A stretch of DNA of 64,000 nt from Pontiella desulfatans (GCF_900890425.1 NZ_CAAHFG010000001.1:248001-312000), one strand, 5' to 3'; shown: positions 26,671 through 35,759, numbered from the stretch's first letter. A program made the numbers and translations. The notes: generated from the sequence alone by a model not told the origin.

Positions 26671-29600
26671 GTGAAATATTCTTTAAAAACACTGTTGGTT
26701 GTCTGTTGTTCGTTCATTGTCGTCCAGGCGTATTCCCAGATGGGGGGTATCCGCGGCTCGGTGATGGACAAGGATTTCGAGGTGCCGTTGACCGGGGTGA
26801 AGGTTCGTATTTCGGAGACGGGACAGGAAGCCGAAACCGGGGATGCGGGGAGCTATTATCTCGAGCAGGTTCCTCCCGGCGCATACACGTTGCTCTTCAG
26901 CAAATCCGGATACACCCGGTTCACGAAACCAGAGGTTGTCGTGATGGGGGGGCAGCTGGCCGAGGTGGAGGCCGCCCTTGAGGGCGAATACGAAGAGATG
27001 GACGAGCTGGTGGTTCGCGATATCCAGCTGGGCGGCGCGTCCGAAATCGGCTTGCTTAACCTGCGTATGGAAAGCTCCGCGCTGATGGATTCCGTTGGCG
27101 CGGATCTGATCAGCCAGGCGGGCGCGAGCGATGCGGCGGGTGCGCTGAAACTGGTTTCGGGAACGACGGTTCAGGATGGCAAATATGCCGTAGTCCGCGG
27201 ATTGCCCGACCGCTATGTGGTATCGTTGCTCAACGGCGTGCGTCTGCCGACGGCCGATCCGGATAAACGCGCCGTGCAGCTGGATCAATATCCATCGTCG
27301 TTGATCGAGAGTGTTCGAGTCCTGAAATCATTCACTCCGGATCAGCAGGGCGATGCTTCCGGCGGTGCCGTGGACGTGGTCTTGCGGGGCATCCCTGAAA
27401 AGCGCGTGCTCAAGTTCAGTGTCGGTACCAAATACAACGAAAATTATGGCGGAGATGAATTTCTCTCATATGACACCAGCGAGAATGATTATTGGGGGCA
27501 GCGCGAATTTGAGCCCGCCGAAGACCTCGCTGAAACAATAGATGGTGAGCAGAGAAACGATCGACCCATTGCGCAATACCCCACGACTTCGTATGGGGTT
27601 AGCCAGACCGATCAACCGGAAAACTATAGTTGGGGCATCGAGCTGGGAGACCGGTATGACCTTGACCTGTTCGGTGAGGAGGTCTCGGTCGGGGGGCTTG
27701 CCGCATTCAACTACGAGCAAAGCGCAACCTACTATGAAGGAATTTCTGATAAATACACCCTGGCTCCGGATAACACCTATACGAATACGGGAACCATTTC
27801 CAAGGAGGTGGATAGCGAACACGTTGCGTTGACGGATATGTGGGATATTAAAAAAGGCACCTATGAGATTAACTGGAGTGGTGCGGTAGGGATTGGCCTG
27901 GAGCACGAACTCCTGAAACTCAATTATCTGCATGTGTTCACCCATAATACGGAAGATACCGCCATCCAGTCCCTGGATTTCCGTGGACGTGAGACCTATA
28001 ACCCCGAGTATGTTGATTTTGTCGAGCCGGAAAGCAGTTCGGATTACCTGCAAGACTTCTCGAGATACTACGCGCCATACCGGCGATCGGAATCGATCGT
28101 TTATGCAGAACGTGATACGGAGTCGGATCAGTTTGGCGGGGAGCTTACCCTTCCGGTTCCGGATTTGAACCTGGGGATCATTAAGTTCAAGCGGCCGGTA
28201 TTGGACATCAAATTGTCCGATAGCTCATCCTCGTTGTGGAAGCAGAAGGAAATGCTGGACTATTTTTGGTATCCCGGAAAGGCGACAACGGAGATTGCCG
28301 AGGGGTGGGAATGGGATGCGGGGATTCCTACGGATGACATTCTTCCGGGGGCGCTGGAAAACTTTGTGTCAGGGGCCGCCTGGTTGAATCCTTTCACGAA
28401 TTCCCTGGGGGAAGTGAAAGCCCCGCCTGCGGTAACTGAAAAGTGGATTACCGACTATGCGGCTTTTAAGAGCTATATCGAGCGTCATCCCGAGTTGGGT
28501 TTGGTTTTCCCGCAGTACGCCTGGTATAACGGAAACGTTAATGTGGACGGATCGAATCCGCAGGAGATAACCGGAGTTGAGTCCAACGGCACCTACGTGG
28601 CCGATTCGGGGATTCAGTTGGGCAACTATCAGGTGATTTGGCAAGAGGTGGTCGAGGATAGCGATCAGGTTGCCTTCAACTATAAGTGGGATTTTGAAAA
28701 CTGGACGGCCAACAAAGGGTTCTTTAAGGCCGGCATTTTCCAGGATCGCGTCGACCGCAAATATTTCCAACAAACCCTAAGCAACATTTCGCCGGATCCC
28801 AGTGTGTCGTTCGATACCGGATTCAAGGGCACTTGGGATGAGAGTCTGGCGGATCTGTTCGCGGCCGATTCGAATACCGCCGTGTATTCTTCCTTCGCCG
28901 ATATTCAATACGATGGCGAACAGGATCTTGATGCCCATTATTTCATGCTCGATTTCCCCGTATTCGATTTCCTCACCGTCCGCGGGGGGGTAAGGCACGA
29001 AGAATTTGCGCTGAAAACATTCCTGGAGCCCGACGACTATCAGTATGCGCGAACCATCAAGTCGGGGGGCGGGCTTGGGTATCTTACGTCCAATGAAACG
29101 GGGTATGTGGAGGATGCCGATTATAGCCGGGTCGATAACCTGCCCTCGATCGGTTTCGACCTGACTCCCGTCGAGCCGATTACGTTCCGGTTCAACTGGG
29201 CTCAGACGGTGGCCAAGCAGCAGTTCAAGGAGGTCGTCCCCATCATTCAGCGTGAATACGCGGGAGCGGATGCGTTTTACGGTAATCCGGATCTGGTCGC
29301 CAGCCCGGTGGATAATCTCGATTTGCGTTTGGATTACACGCCTTATCCCGGTGGATTGATCTCCGTCTCCTACTTCACCAAGGACATCACGGATCCCATT
29401 CAATATTATAAGGGATATGATGACTACGGAAATGGATATACCTTTGTTACCAACTATTCTTCGGCCTGGGTCGATGGCTATGAATTTGAAATCCGGCAGG
29501 ATCTAGGCCGCTTTTTCTCTCCGATGGAAGGCATGAGTGTCGGTGCCAACTACACGTACATTACCGGAGAGGTCGATCTGGGCAATGGCGAGACCAGCGA

Positions 29601-29946
29601 TGTCATGGAGATGCCCGAATATCTGTACAACCTCTTCTGCACCTACGGCATTGATTTCATGGACACGAAAATCGGTCTGTTCTACACGCATCAGGGCGAT
29701 ACGCTTAAAACGGTTAAAAACGACGAAGGGACGCCGTCTCCAGCGATCTATGCGCTCGATTACGGCGCGCTCAACTTCACGATCTCAACCAAGTTGACCG
29801 ATCATTTGAAACTCAGTTTCAAAGCCAAGAACCTAACCGACCCGGATATCCAAACGGTCTATCGGGTGGATGGATTGGGGGATGCGTTGCATACGTCGTA
29901 TACCAAAGGGCGCGAGTATTCGGTAGGAGTCACGGCCTCCTGGTAA
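26671..29946 (+). CDS. TonB-dependent outer-membrane receptor with N-terminal carboxypeptidase-regulatory-like domain
   Basis: This large outer-membrane gated channel has about 1091 residues. After a signal peptide (cleavage near residue 23) comes a CarboxypepD_reg-like beta-sandwich (about 25-105; GGIRGSVMDKDFEVPLTGVKV), then the plug (about 115-250; YAVVRGLPDRYVVSLLNGVRL) and a 22-strand-type barrel ending in the expected aromatic residue (VGVTASW). The start is uncommon: a GTG at 26671, or a TTG one codon earlier, with only a weak AGG upstream. It is followed by a dedicated TonB energising operon. Pho-box-like repeats upstream point to a phosphorus-containing substrate, but the ligand is unknown. 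Confidence 0.9.
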   Translation: MKYSLKTLLVVCCSFIVVQAYSQMGGIRGSVMDKDFEVPLTGVKVRISETGQEAETGDAGSYYLEQVPPGAYTLLFSKSGYTRFTKPEVVVMGGQLAEVEAALEGEYEEMDELVVRDIQLGGASEIGLLNLRMESSALMDSVGADLISQAGASDAAGALKLVSGTTVQDGKYAVVRGLPDRYVVSLLNGVRLPTADPDKRAVQLDQYPSSLIESVRVLKSFTPDQQGDASGGAVDVVLRGIPEKRVLKFSVGTKYNENYGGDEFLSYDTSENDYWGQREFEPAEDLAETIDGEQRNDRPIAQYPTTSYGVSQTDQPENYSWGIELGDRYDLDLFGEEVSVGGLAAFNYEQSATYYEGISDKYTLAPDNTYTNTGTISKEVDSEHVALTDMWDIKKGTYEINWSGAVGIGLEHELLKLNYLHVFTHNTEDTAIQSLDFRGRETYNPEYVDFVEPESSSDYLQDFSRYYAPYRRSESIVYAERDTESDQFGGELTLPVPDLNLGIIKFKRPVLDIKLSDSSSSLWKQKEMLDYFWYPGKATTEIAEGWEWDAGIPTDDILPGALENFVSGAAWLNPFTNSLGEVKAPPAVTEKWITDYAAFKSYIERHPELGLVFPQYAWYNGNVNVDGSNPQEITGVESNGTYVADSGIQLGNYQVIWQEVVEDSDQVAFNYKWDFENWTANKGFFKAGIFQDRVDRKYFQQTLSNISPDPSVSFDTGFKGTWDESLADLFAADSNTAVYSSFADIQYDGEQDLDAHYFMLDFPVFDFLTVRGGVRHEEFALKTFLEPDDYQYARTIKSGGGLGYLTSNETGYVEDADYSRVDNLPSIGFDLTPVEPITFRFNWAQTVAKQQFKEVVPIIQREYAGADAFYGNPDLVASPVDNLDLRLDYTPYPGGLISVSYFTKDITDPIQYYKGYDDYGNGYTFVTNYSSAWVDGYEFEIRQDLGRFFSPMEGMSVGANYTYITGEVDLGNGETSDVMEMPEYLYNLFCTYGIDFMDTKIGLFYTHQGDTLKTVKNDEGTPSPAIYALDYGALNFTISTKLTDHLKLSFKAKNLTDPDIQTVYRVDGLGDALHTSYTKGREYSVGVTASW

Positions 29947-29970
29947 CAACCCGCTAACATACCCCTCATT
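29943..29970 (+). promoter_or_regulatory. Pho-box-like triple repeat upstream of the DUF3450-ttpC-exbBD-tonB operon
   Basis: GTAACA, CTAACA and CTCATT start at 29943, 29954 and 29965, an exact 11-bp period, beginning on the receptor's stop codon. An AT-rich -10 candidate (TAATAT) follows about ten bases downstream. This is one of the best-formed boxes in the window. Confidence 0.6.
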
Positions 29971-30013
29971 CAGCAATAATATTTTGACAATAGAACTCTA
30001 GCCCGAGGTGAAC

Positions 30014-30766
30014 ATGAAAAAACAAATATGGATGATTTTAGCCGTCTCCGGCGCGGTGGCCTGCCTGGCGCAGGACAACGAGCTGGAGCTCACGAAGGAG
30101 ACGCTTTCGAAGTGGGTCGAAACCCGCAAGCTGATCTCTCAGGAAAAGGAAAAATGGGAACTCGAGCGTGAAGTGCTCGGCGACCGCATCGACCTGGTGC
30201 GCTCCGAACGCGACACCCTGTCCAGCAAGATCCACGAGACGCAGTCGCTCATTACCGACGCCGACAAGAAACGTGAGGATTTGGTTGAGGAGAACGATGC
30301 GCTCAAGAATGCCTCGGCCACGCTCGTTAACCGAATCTTCACATTGGAGCGCAGCGTGCTGAAGTTGCTGCCCACCCTCCCGGTACCGGTGCAGGATCGG
30401 ATGAAGCCGCTCAGCCAGCGCATCCCGAAAAACCAGGAGACCGAGCTCTCCCTCTCCGAGCGCTACCAGAACGTCGTCGGCATCATCAATGAGCTCAACA
30501 AGGGCGCCAACGAAATCTCGGTCGTCAGCGAAGTGCGCGAGCTTCCCGATGGCAGCACGGCCGAGGTTCAGACCCTGTACCTCGGTTTTGCCCGGGCCTT
30601 CTACTGCACCAACAAGGGCGACATTGCCGGCGTTGGCCATCCCGGAGCCGAGGGTTGGGTCTGGACGTCCAACAACGCCATCGCCCAGCAGGTGGCCGAT
30701 TCGATCTCCATTTTGAAAAACGAAAAAACGGCGGAGTTTATCCCGCTGCCCGTCGGCATCGATTAA
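30014..30766 (+). CDS. DUF3450-family periplasmic coiled-coil protein
   Basis: This 250-residue exported protein starts with a signal peptide (cleavage near residue 19, CLAQ). A long coiled coil follows (about 25-105) and then a small globular domain (about 130-245) with LYLGFARAFYCTNKGDIAGVG, typical of DUF3450. Genes of this family almost always precede TtpC-ExbB-ExbD-TonB operons in proteobacteria, where a role in assembling or tuning the TonB complex is presumed. The ATG at 30014 is chosen because GAGG lies five bases upstream. It is the first gene of the operon and has its own Pho-box-like site. Confidence 0.85.
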   Translation: MKKQIWMILAVSGAVACLAQDNELELTKETLSKWVETRKLISQEKEKWELEREVLGDRIDLVRSERDTLSSKIHETQSLITDADKKREDLVEENDALKNASATLVNRIFTLERSVLKLLPTLPVPVQDRMKPLSQRIPKNQETELSLSERYQNVVGIINELNKGANEISVVSEVRELPDGSTAEVQTLYLGFARAFYCTNKGDIAGVGHPGAEGWVWTSNNAIAQQVADSISILKNEKTAEFIPLPVGID

Positions 30767-30808
30767 TTCGTCACTCGGAAAACGCTTTAAACCCAAACAG
30801 GAAATCAG

Positions 30809-32251
30809 ATGAACGATTCAGGATTCTACCACACACACCTGCGGAACCGCATGGAGCGGATTGTGATTTTTATTGCGTCGGTATTAGTGCTTTGCTCGCT
30901 CTACGCATTCGCTGAACCCGAGGTGAAGATGCAGGAAAAACTCGATGCCAGCCTGCAGGAGCTTTCCAATATCAGGAAGGGCATCTCGCAGGAAAAGCTT
31001 CCGATGGTCAAAGGCCTTAATGCCCTTGAGGACGAGGTGATGGATGTTCGCCTCGAACACCAGAAGGTGATGCGCCAGCTCGATAGCCGCAATCTCGACC
31101 TCAACAACCTGCGCTCCGAAATCACGATGCGCAAGGGCGAGAAAAGCTATATTTCGAACCTGCTCGGCGAATATATCCGCAACTTCGAATCCCGCCTGCA
31201 CATTGCCGAACTCGACATGTACCAGGAGGTCATCAAGGCCGCCGTGCTTGCGCCCGACAACACGAACCTTTCCGACGAGGAAATCTTCGTCAAGCAGACC
31301 GAGCTGGTCGAGGCCTCGATCCTGCGCCTGCAGAATTCGGTCGGCGGATCGGCCTTTGCCGGAAATGCCGCCGGGGACGACGGCCTCGTTAAAGACGGGC
31401 AGTTCATCGTGGTTGGCCCCGTGGCAATCTTCGCCTCGGACGACGGTTCCATGGCCGGCATCGCCGAGCAGCAGCTCGGTTCGCTCGAGCCCACGGTCAT
31501 GCCGTTCGCCGACCCCGCCAACGCCGCCATGGTGGCTGCCACCATCAAGAACATGGGCGGCGACTTCCCGTTCGACGCGAGCCTGGGCAATGCCCGCAAG
31601 ATTGCCGAAACCAACGAGACCTTTTCGGAGCATTTGGCCAAGGGCGGCAAAGTGGGCTATGTGATCGTCGGCATGTTCGTCCTCTGCATACTGGTTTCCA
31701 TTTACAAGTGGATCCAGTTGTCGCTGGTGCCTCGCGTATCCGAAAAGCGGGCCATGCCGGTGCTGAAAGCTATTCTGGTGAACGACCATGAAACCGCCGC
31801 CGCCGAAATCCGGAAACTCAAGGGGCCGACCGGTGCCATGCTGACGGCCGGCATCGAGCATATCGACGAGCCGAAGGATCTGGTGGAGGAAGTCATGTAT
31901 GAAGAGCTGCTGACCACCCGCATGAGCGTCAACAGCCTCACACCGGTTCTTGCCGTGTGTGCTTCGACCGCCCCGCTGATGGGGCTGCTGGGTACGGTGA
32001 CCGGCATCATCAATACCTTCAAGATGATTACGGTCTTCGGATCGGGCGATGTGAAGACGCTTTCCGGCGGTATTTCCGAGGCGCTCGTCACCACCGAAAT
32101 GGGGCTGGTGGTCGCGATCAGCGCGCTGGTCTTCTACGCCTTCCTCTCCCGCAAGGCCAAGAGCATTACCGACCAGATGGAGCAGATCGGCATTCTCTTC
32201 ATCAACCGTTCGACCCGTGCGGTGGAAGACGAACCTGCCGCGGCAGCATAA
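30809..32251 (+). CDS. ttpC: TtpC-like protein: ExbB/MotA/TolQ-type proton channel with long periplasmic extension
   Basis: This 480-residue inner-membrane protein carries a signal-peptide-like segment (about 14-35), a periplasmic coiled-coil region (about 38-160) and a small domain (about 180-260). A C-terminal MotA/TolQ/ExbB module follows (about 285-460; STAPLMGLLGTVTGIINTFKMI). The layout matches TtpC of Vibrio TonB2 systems, an extra ExbB-like subunit needed for some TonB complexes. It is followed by a normal ExbB, so the operon has both. AGGA upstream supports the start. The dependence on TtpC suggests that the complex spans or contacts something larger than ordinary TonB machines. Confidence 0.88.
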   Translation: MNDSGFYHTHLRNRMERIVIFIASVLVLCSLYAFAEPEVKMQEKLDASLQELSNIRKGISQEKLPMVKGLNALEDEVMDVRLEHQKVMRQLDSRNLDLNNLRSEITMRKGEKSYISNLLGEYIRNFESRLHIAELDMYQEVIKAAVLAPDNTNLSDEEIFVKQTELVEASILRLQNSVGGSAFAGNAAGDDGLVKDGQFIVVGPVAIFASDDGSMAGIAEQQLGSLEPTVMPFADPANAAMVAATIKNMGGDFPFDASLGNARKIAETNETFSEHLAKGGKVGYVIVGMFVLCILVSIYKWIQLSLVPRVSEKRAMPVLKAILVNDHETAAAEIRKLKGPTGAMLTAGIEHIDEPKDLVEEVMYEELLTTRMSVNSLTPVLAVCASTAPLMGLLGTVTGIINTFKMITVFGSGDVKTLSGGISEALVTTEMGLVVAISALVFYAFLSRKAKSITDQMEQIGILFINRSTRAVEDEPAAAA

Positions 32252-32260
32252 ATGGAAATA

Positions 32261-32327
32261 ACCACAGAGCTCACTGAGGCACAGAGATAACTCAATTTCG
32301 ATAGCAACGCCTCCGTGCCTTTGTGGT
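32261..32327. repeat. family-A intergenic palindrome (ttpC-exbB gap)
   Basis: The left arm ACCACAGAGCTCACTGAGGC pairs imperfectly with the right arm GCCTCCGTGCCTTTGTGGT. It fills almost the whole 85-bp gap between two operon genes. Related copies occur at 34210, 35760, 46344, 46470 and 50385. Confidence 0.8.
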
Positions 32328-32336
32328 GAAAATACT

Positions 32337-32960
32337 ATGAATCTGGATTTACAAGCTTTTTGGGAACAGACCCTCGCCATCTGGACGTCGGGCGGGTGGG
32401 CCATGATTGCCCTCGCGGCCGATGCCTTTCTGATCTTCTATCTGGGCATGAGTATCTTTTCCCGCATTCGGGCCAAGGGATACCTCTATGTTTCCGAGAA
32501 GAAGATGAAGCGTTGGGTGAAGGAGCCTGCCAAGGGGCGCGGCCCGGTCGGCAAAATGATCCGTTTTGTAATGGGCGCGCGCTCCCTGGAGGAGATCGGC
32601 ATTTTCTTCGATGAGTTGAACCAGACCGAGATCGCGCCGCTCAACCGCGACCTGAAGGTGATGCAGACCTGCGTGAGCATCGCGCCGCTGATGGGGCTGC
32701 TCGGAACGGTGACCGGCATGCTGGCCACGTTCGCCGCGTTGGCCGGCGGATCGGGCGGCGACAAGACCATGGGCATGGTGGCCGGCGGCATTTCCGAGGC
32801 GTTGATCACCACCGAGACCGGCCTGCTGGTCGCGCTGCCGGGGCTTATTTTCCAATACAAACTGGCGCGCGAGCATGCGCAGTACAAGGCCTTCCTCGCC
32901 CACCTGCAGACCGTCTGCTCGCAGCGCATCTACAAACAAAGCCTAAGGAAGGCGGCGTAG
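32337..32960 (+). CDS. exbB: ExbB-type proton channel subunit
   Basis: This 207-residue inner-membrane protein forms, with ExbD, the proton channel that energises TonB. It has an N-terminal membrane helix (about 20-40) and a C-terminal pair of helices (about 115-185) with the conserved SIAPLMGLLGTVTGMLATF and GISEALITTETGLLVALPG. It is shorter than TtpC and is the core channel subunit. It directly precedes exbD, with a palindrome in the 136-bp gap. Confidence 0.92.
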   Translation: MNLDLQAFWEQTLAIWTSGGWAMIALAADAFLIFYLGMSIFSRIRAKGYLYVSEKKMKRWVKEPAKGRGPVGKMIRFVMGARSLEEIGIFFDELNQTEIAPLNRDLKVMQTCVSIAPLMGLLGTVTGMLATFAALAGGSGGDKTMGMVAGGISEALITTETGLLVALPGLIFQYKLAREHAQYKAFLAHLQTVCSQRIYKQSLRKAA

Positions 32961-32961
32961 G

Positions 32962-33077
32962 GAATTAAGAATGCAGAATTATGAATTAAGAATGGTTGGC
33001 GGGGCTTCCCCGCACCCCTTTAAAGGAAAGCGTCGCAGACCAATCATTCTTCATTCTGAAATCTTAATTCTTCATTA
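32962..33077. repeat. family-B AT-rich palindrome (exbB-exbD gap)
   Basis: Tandem GAATTAAGAATG/GAATTATGAATT units on the left pair with ATTCTTCATTCTG and TTAATTCTTCATT on the right around a GC-rich centre. It is unrelated to family A in sequence but occupies the same kind of site. Confidence 0.7.
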
Positions 33078-33096
33078 AATATACGGAGTACATACC

Positions 33097-33507
33097 ATGG
33101 GACGTTTTAGTAGCAGCAGCGAAGACAGCTCGGAAGTGGCAGTGGATATTTCACCGCTCATCGACTGTGTATTCATTCTTCTCATCTTCTTCATCGTCAC
33201 CACCACCTTCGTGGAGGAGACCGGTGTTGAAGTGGATAAACCGCAGGCCGCGTCGTCGGTGCAGTTGGAAAAGACCAGCATCATGATTGCGGTCACCGAC
33301 AAGGGGCAGATCGTGTACGGCGGAAACGATATCGGCATTGCCGGAGTCCAGCCGCTGGTCAAGCGCATGATGCAGAAGGAAGACGTGCCGGTGATCGTGC
33401 AGGCCGACCAGAACGTGGCATCCGGCCTCATGGTGCGCGTGATCGACGAAGCGAAGCTGGCCGGCGCGGTCAAGGTGAGCATCGCCACCCGCAAGAAGCA
33501 GGGATAA
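33097..33507 (+). CDS. exbD: ExbD-type TonB-complex subunit
   Basis: This 136-residue protein has one membrane helix (about 20-42) and a periplasmic domain. The helix starts with the essential aspartate in VDISPLIDCVFILLIFFIV, the proton-handling residue of ExbD/TolR. The C-terminal part has the ExbD fold (VPVIVQADQNVASGLMVRVID). It lies 3 bp before tonB, so the two are translationally coupled. Confidence 0.93.
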   Translation: MGRFSSSSEDSSEVAVDISPLIDCVFILLIFFIVTTTFVEETGVEVDKPQAASSVQLEKTSIMIAVTDKGQIVYGGNDIGIAGVQPLVKRMMQKEDVPVIVQADQNVASGLMVRVIDEAKLAGAVKVSIATRKKQG

Positions 33508-33510
33508 TCC

Positions 33511-34173
33511 GTGAGCGACCATGCCATAGTGAAATCCTTCCAGTGGGTGCTGAAGCAGGCGATGTATGCCGGCAGCGGGGTCGTGTTCGCGTTTCTGCTG
33601 TTCCTGCTGCTGCCGATTCTCCAGGTCATCACCAGTCCGCCGGCAAAGGATCTGACCATCCGTTCGGTCGATGCCGTGGTCGAGCCGCCGCCTCCGCCGC
33701 CTCCGATGGAGGAGCAGGAGGAACCGGAACCGGAGGAGCAGCCTCCGCCGCCCCCCGCGGTCGATGCGCAGCCGCTCGACCTTTCGCAGCTCGAGCTCGC
33801 GCTTAATCCGGGCGACGGTGGATTCGGTGGCGGCGACTTCGCCATCAATCTGGCGGGCGTGACCGGCAACAGCGACGAGGTGGATGCCATCTTTTCGCTC
33901 TCCGACCTCGACCAGAAGCCGCGCGTGGTCTACCAGCCCGCGCCGATCTATCCGCCGGAGCTGGCGCGCAAGAACATGCAGGGCACCGTCTATGTTTTGT
34001 TCATTGTCGACAAGACCGGCCGTACCCGCGACCTCAAGGTTCAGAAATCAACCCACCCGGCCTTCAACAACCCCGCGCTCAAGGCCGTGAAGCAGTGGAA
34101 GTTCGAGCCGGGTAAACGCAAGGGCAAGCCCGTCCAGTTCCGGATGCGCGTGCCGATCACCTTCCAAAAATAG
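33511..34173 (+). CDS. tonB: TonB energy-transducing protein
   Basis: This 220-residue protein links the ExbB/ExbD motor to the outer-membrane receptor. It has an N-terminal membrane anchor (about 20-42), a Pro/Glu-rich stretch (runs of PPPP and EPEPEE, about 55-90) that spans the periplasm, and the C-terminal TonB fold (about 135-218; YPPELARKNMQGTVYVLFIVD and WKFEPGKRKGKPV). The start codon is GTG three bases after the exbD stop. A Gly/Phe-rich linker separates the Pro region from the domain. The spacer is short for a TonB. Confidence 0.93.
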   Translation: MSDHAIVKSFQWVLKQAMYAGSGVVFAFLLFLLLPILQVITSPPAKDLTIRSVDAVVEPPPPPPPMEEQEEPEPEEQPPPPPAVDAQPLDLSQLELALNPGDGGFGGGDFAINLAGVTGNSDEVDAIFSLSDLDQKPRVVYQPAPIYPPELARKNMQGTVYVLFIVDKTGRTRDLKVQKSTHPAFNNPALKAVKQWKFEPGKRKGKPVQFRMRVPITFQK

Positions 34174-34182
34174 GTACTCAAC

Positions 34183-35751
34183 ATGATTGCAAAACAACAG
34201 AATGAATTGGCCACGAAAGGCCGCAAAGAAAACAAAGCATTCCCTTTTGCGTCCTTTGCGCTCTCTTGTGGCAAAAAAATAATATTGCCGAGCCTGCTGT
34301 TTGTGGCAGCTTCCGTTTCCGCCAACGAAATGCTTGAACTGCTCGATGGGCTTCCGGGCGCCAAGGCGTCGGTGGCGCCCGCCGTGGCCGAGGCCGTGCA
34401 TGCCGAAAAGGATATGTCCGCCATCGAGAAGAAGGAAGTCTCCATCAAGAAACCGGAATCGATGCAGGATCTCTCCATCTGGGACGAGGAACTCTTCCAG
34501 AAACAGTTCCTGGCCAGCTATGGCGCGAACGCCGAAATCGAACCGCGCGTCTCCGCCGTCGAGCACGAGCAGATGCAGAAGGTCATGGATATCATGTCGG
34601 ACGGCGACGATATGGAAAAAGCCATCAATCAACTCAGGAAGTATACCAAGGATTCCTCCTCCGCCATCTTCGACTTCACCATCGGCAACCTCTATTTCCA
34701 GCAGGACAACCTGGAGGAAGCCTTGGCCTGGTACGACAAGGCGATCGAAAAGTTTCCATCCTTCCGCCGCGCCTACAAGAACGCCGGACTCATCCACGTC
34801 CGCAATGGCGATTTCAAGAAGGCGCTGCCGCTGATGACCAAGGTCATTGAACTGGGCGGCCACACCTCCATCGCCTACGGGCTGCTCGGTTTCGCCTACG
34901 GCTCGATCGAAAACCACCTCTGTGCCGAGTCGGCCTATCGCCAGGCCATCCTGCTCGATCCGGAAACGATCGACTGGCAGCTCGGCCTCGCCCGCAGTTT
35001 CTTTAAGCAGCAAAAGTTCGGCGACGCCGTCAGCCTGTGCAACACGCTCATCGCGAGGAAGCCCGACAATGCCGATTTCTGGTTGCTGCAGGCCAATGCC
35101 TATCTCGGCCTTAAGCAGCCGATGAAGGCCGCCGAAAACTATGAATATGTCAACGCCATGGGCACGGCCACCGCGGCCAGCATGACCATGCTCGCCGACA
35201 TCTATGTGAACGAATCCCGTTGGGACATGGCGGCCGATGCCTACCTGCGCGCCTACGAACTCGACAACGGGAACAATCCCTCCAAGCCGTTGCGCGCCGC
35301 CAAGATCCTGGCCTCCCGCGGTTCGCTCGACCAGTCCAACCGCATGCTCAACCGCGTGGCCGAAAAGAAGAGCGCGCTCGACCAGTCCGACCTCAAGGAA
35401 CTCCTCAAGCTCCAGGCGCGGGTTGCCGTGGCCGCCGGCGGGGGCGAGGATGTGGTGAAGATTCTCGAGGAGGTGGTCGAGGTCGATCCGCTCGATGGCG
35501 AGGCGCTCATCCTGCTCGCCCAGCACTATGGCCGCAACGTTCCTGAAAAGGCGGTCTTCTACTACGAACGCGCCGCCAACATCGAGAGCCACGAGGCCGA
35601 GGCCAAGCTCTACCACGGACAGCTGCTCGTCGGGCAGGCCAAATATGCCGATGCCCTGCCGCTCCTGCGCCGCGCCTACGAGCTCAAACCCCGTTCCGAC
35701 ATCGAGGACTACGTCAAGCAAGTCGAGCGCATCGCCAAAACCCGCAGTTAG
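34183..35751 (+). CDS. exported TPR-repeat protein of the TonB operon; N-terminus derived from a palindrome
   Basis: This 522-residue protein consists mainly of tetratricopeptide repeats (about 140-520; for example NLEEALAWYDKAIEKFPSF and CAESAYRQAILLDPETIDW). TPR proteins commonly end TtpC-type TonB operons, and in Vibrio a TPR-type partner is needed for full activity. A hydrophobic stretch (about 35-48, ending SVSA) acts as a signal peptide. Unusually, residues 10-30 before it are encoded by a family-A palindrome, so the original start was replaced or extended. The translation start is therefore less certain than elsewhere in the operon. It begins 9 bp after tonB. Confidence 0.85.
   Translation: MIAKQQNELATKGRKENKAFPFASFALSCGKKIILPSLLFVAASVSANEMLELLDGLPGAKASVAPAVAEAVHAEKDMSAIEKKEVSIKKPESMQDLSIWDEELFQKQFLASYGANAEIEPRVSAVEHEQMQKVMDIMSDGDDMEKAINQLRKYTKDSSSAIFDFTIGNLYFQQDNLEEALAWYDKAIEKFPSFRRAYKNAGLIHVRNGDFKKALPLMTKVIELGGHTSIAYGLLGFAYGSIENHLCAESAYRQAILLDPETIDWQLGLARSFFKQQKFGDAVSLCNTLIARKPDNADFWLLQANAYLGLKQPMKAAENYEYVNAMGTATAASMTMLADIYVNESRWDMAADAYLRAYELDNGNNPSKPLRAAKILASRGSLDQSNRMLNRVAEKKSALDQSDLKELLKLQARVAVAAGGGEDVVKILEEVVEVDPLDGEALILLAQHYGRNVPEKAVFYYERAANIESHEAEAKLYHGQLLVGQAKYADALPLLRRAYELKPRSDIEDYVKQVERIAKTRS
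34210..34272. repeat. family-A palindrome inside the TPR gene's 5' coding region
   Basis: The arms GCCACGAAAGGCCGCAAAG and CTTTGCGCTCTCTTGTGGC pair imperfectly. The element is read in frame as residues 10-30 of the TPR protein. Confidence 0.8.
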
Positions 35752-35759
35752 GAGTGTTG

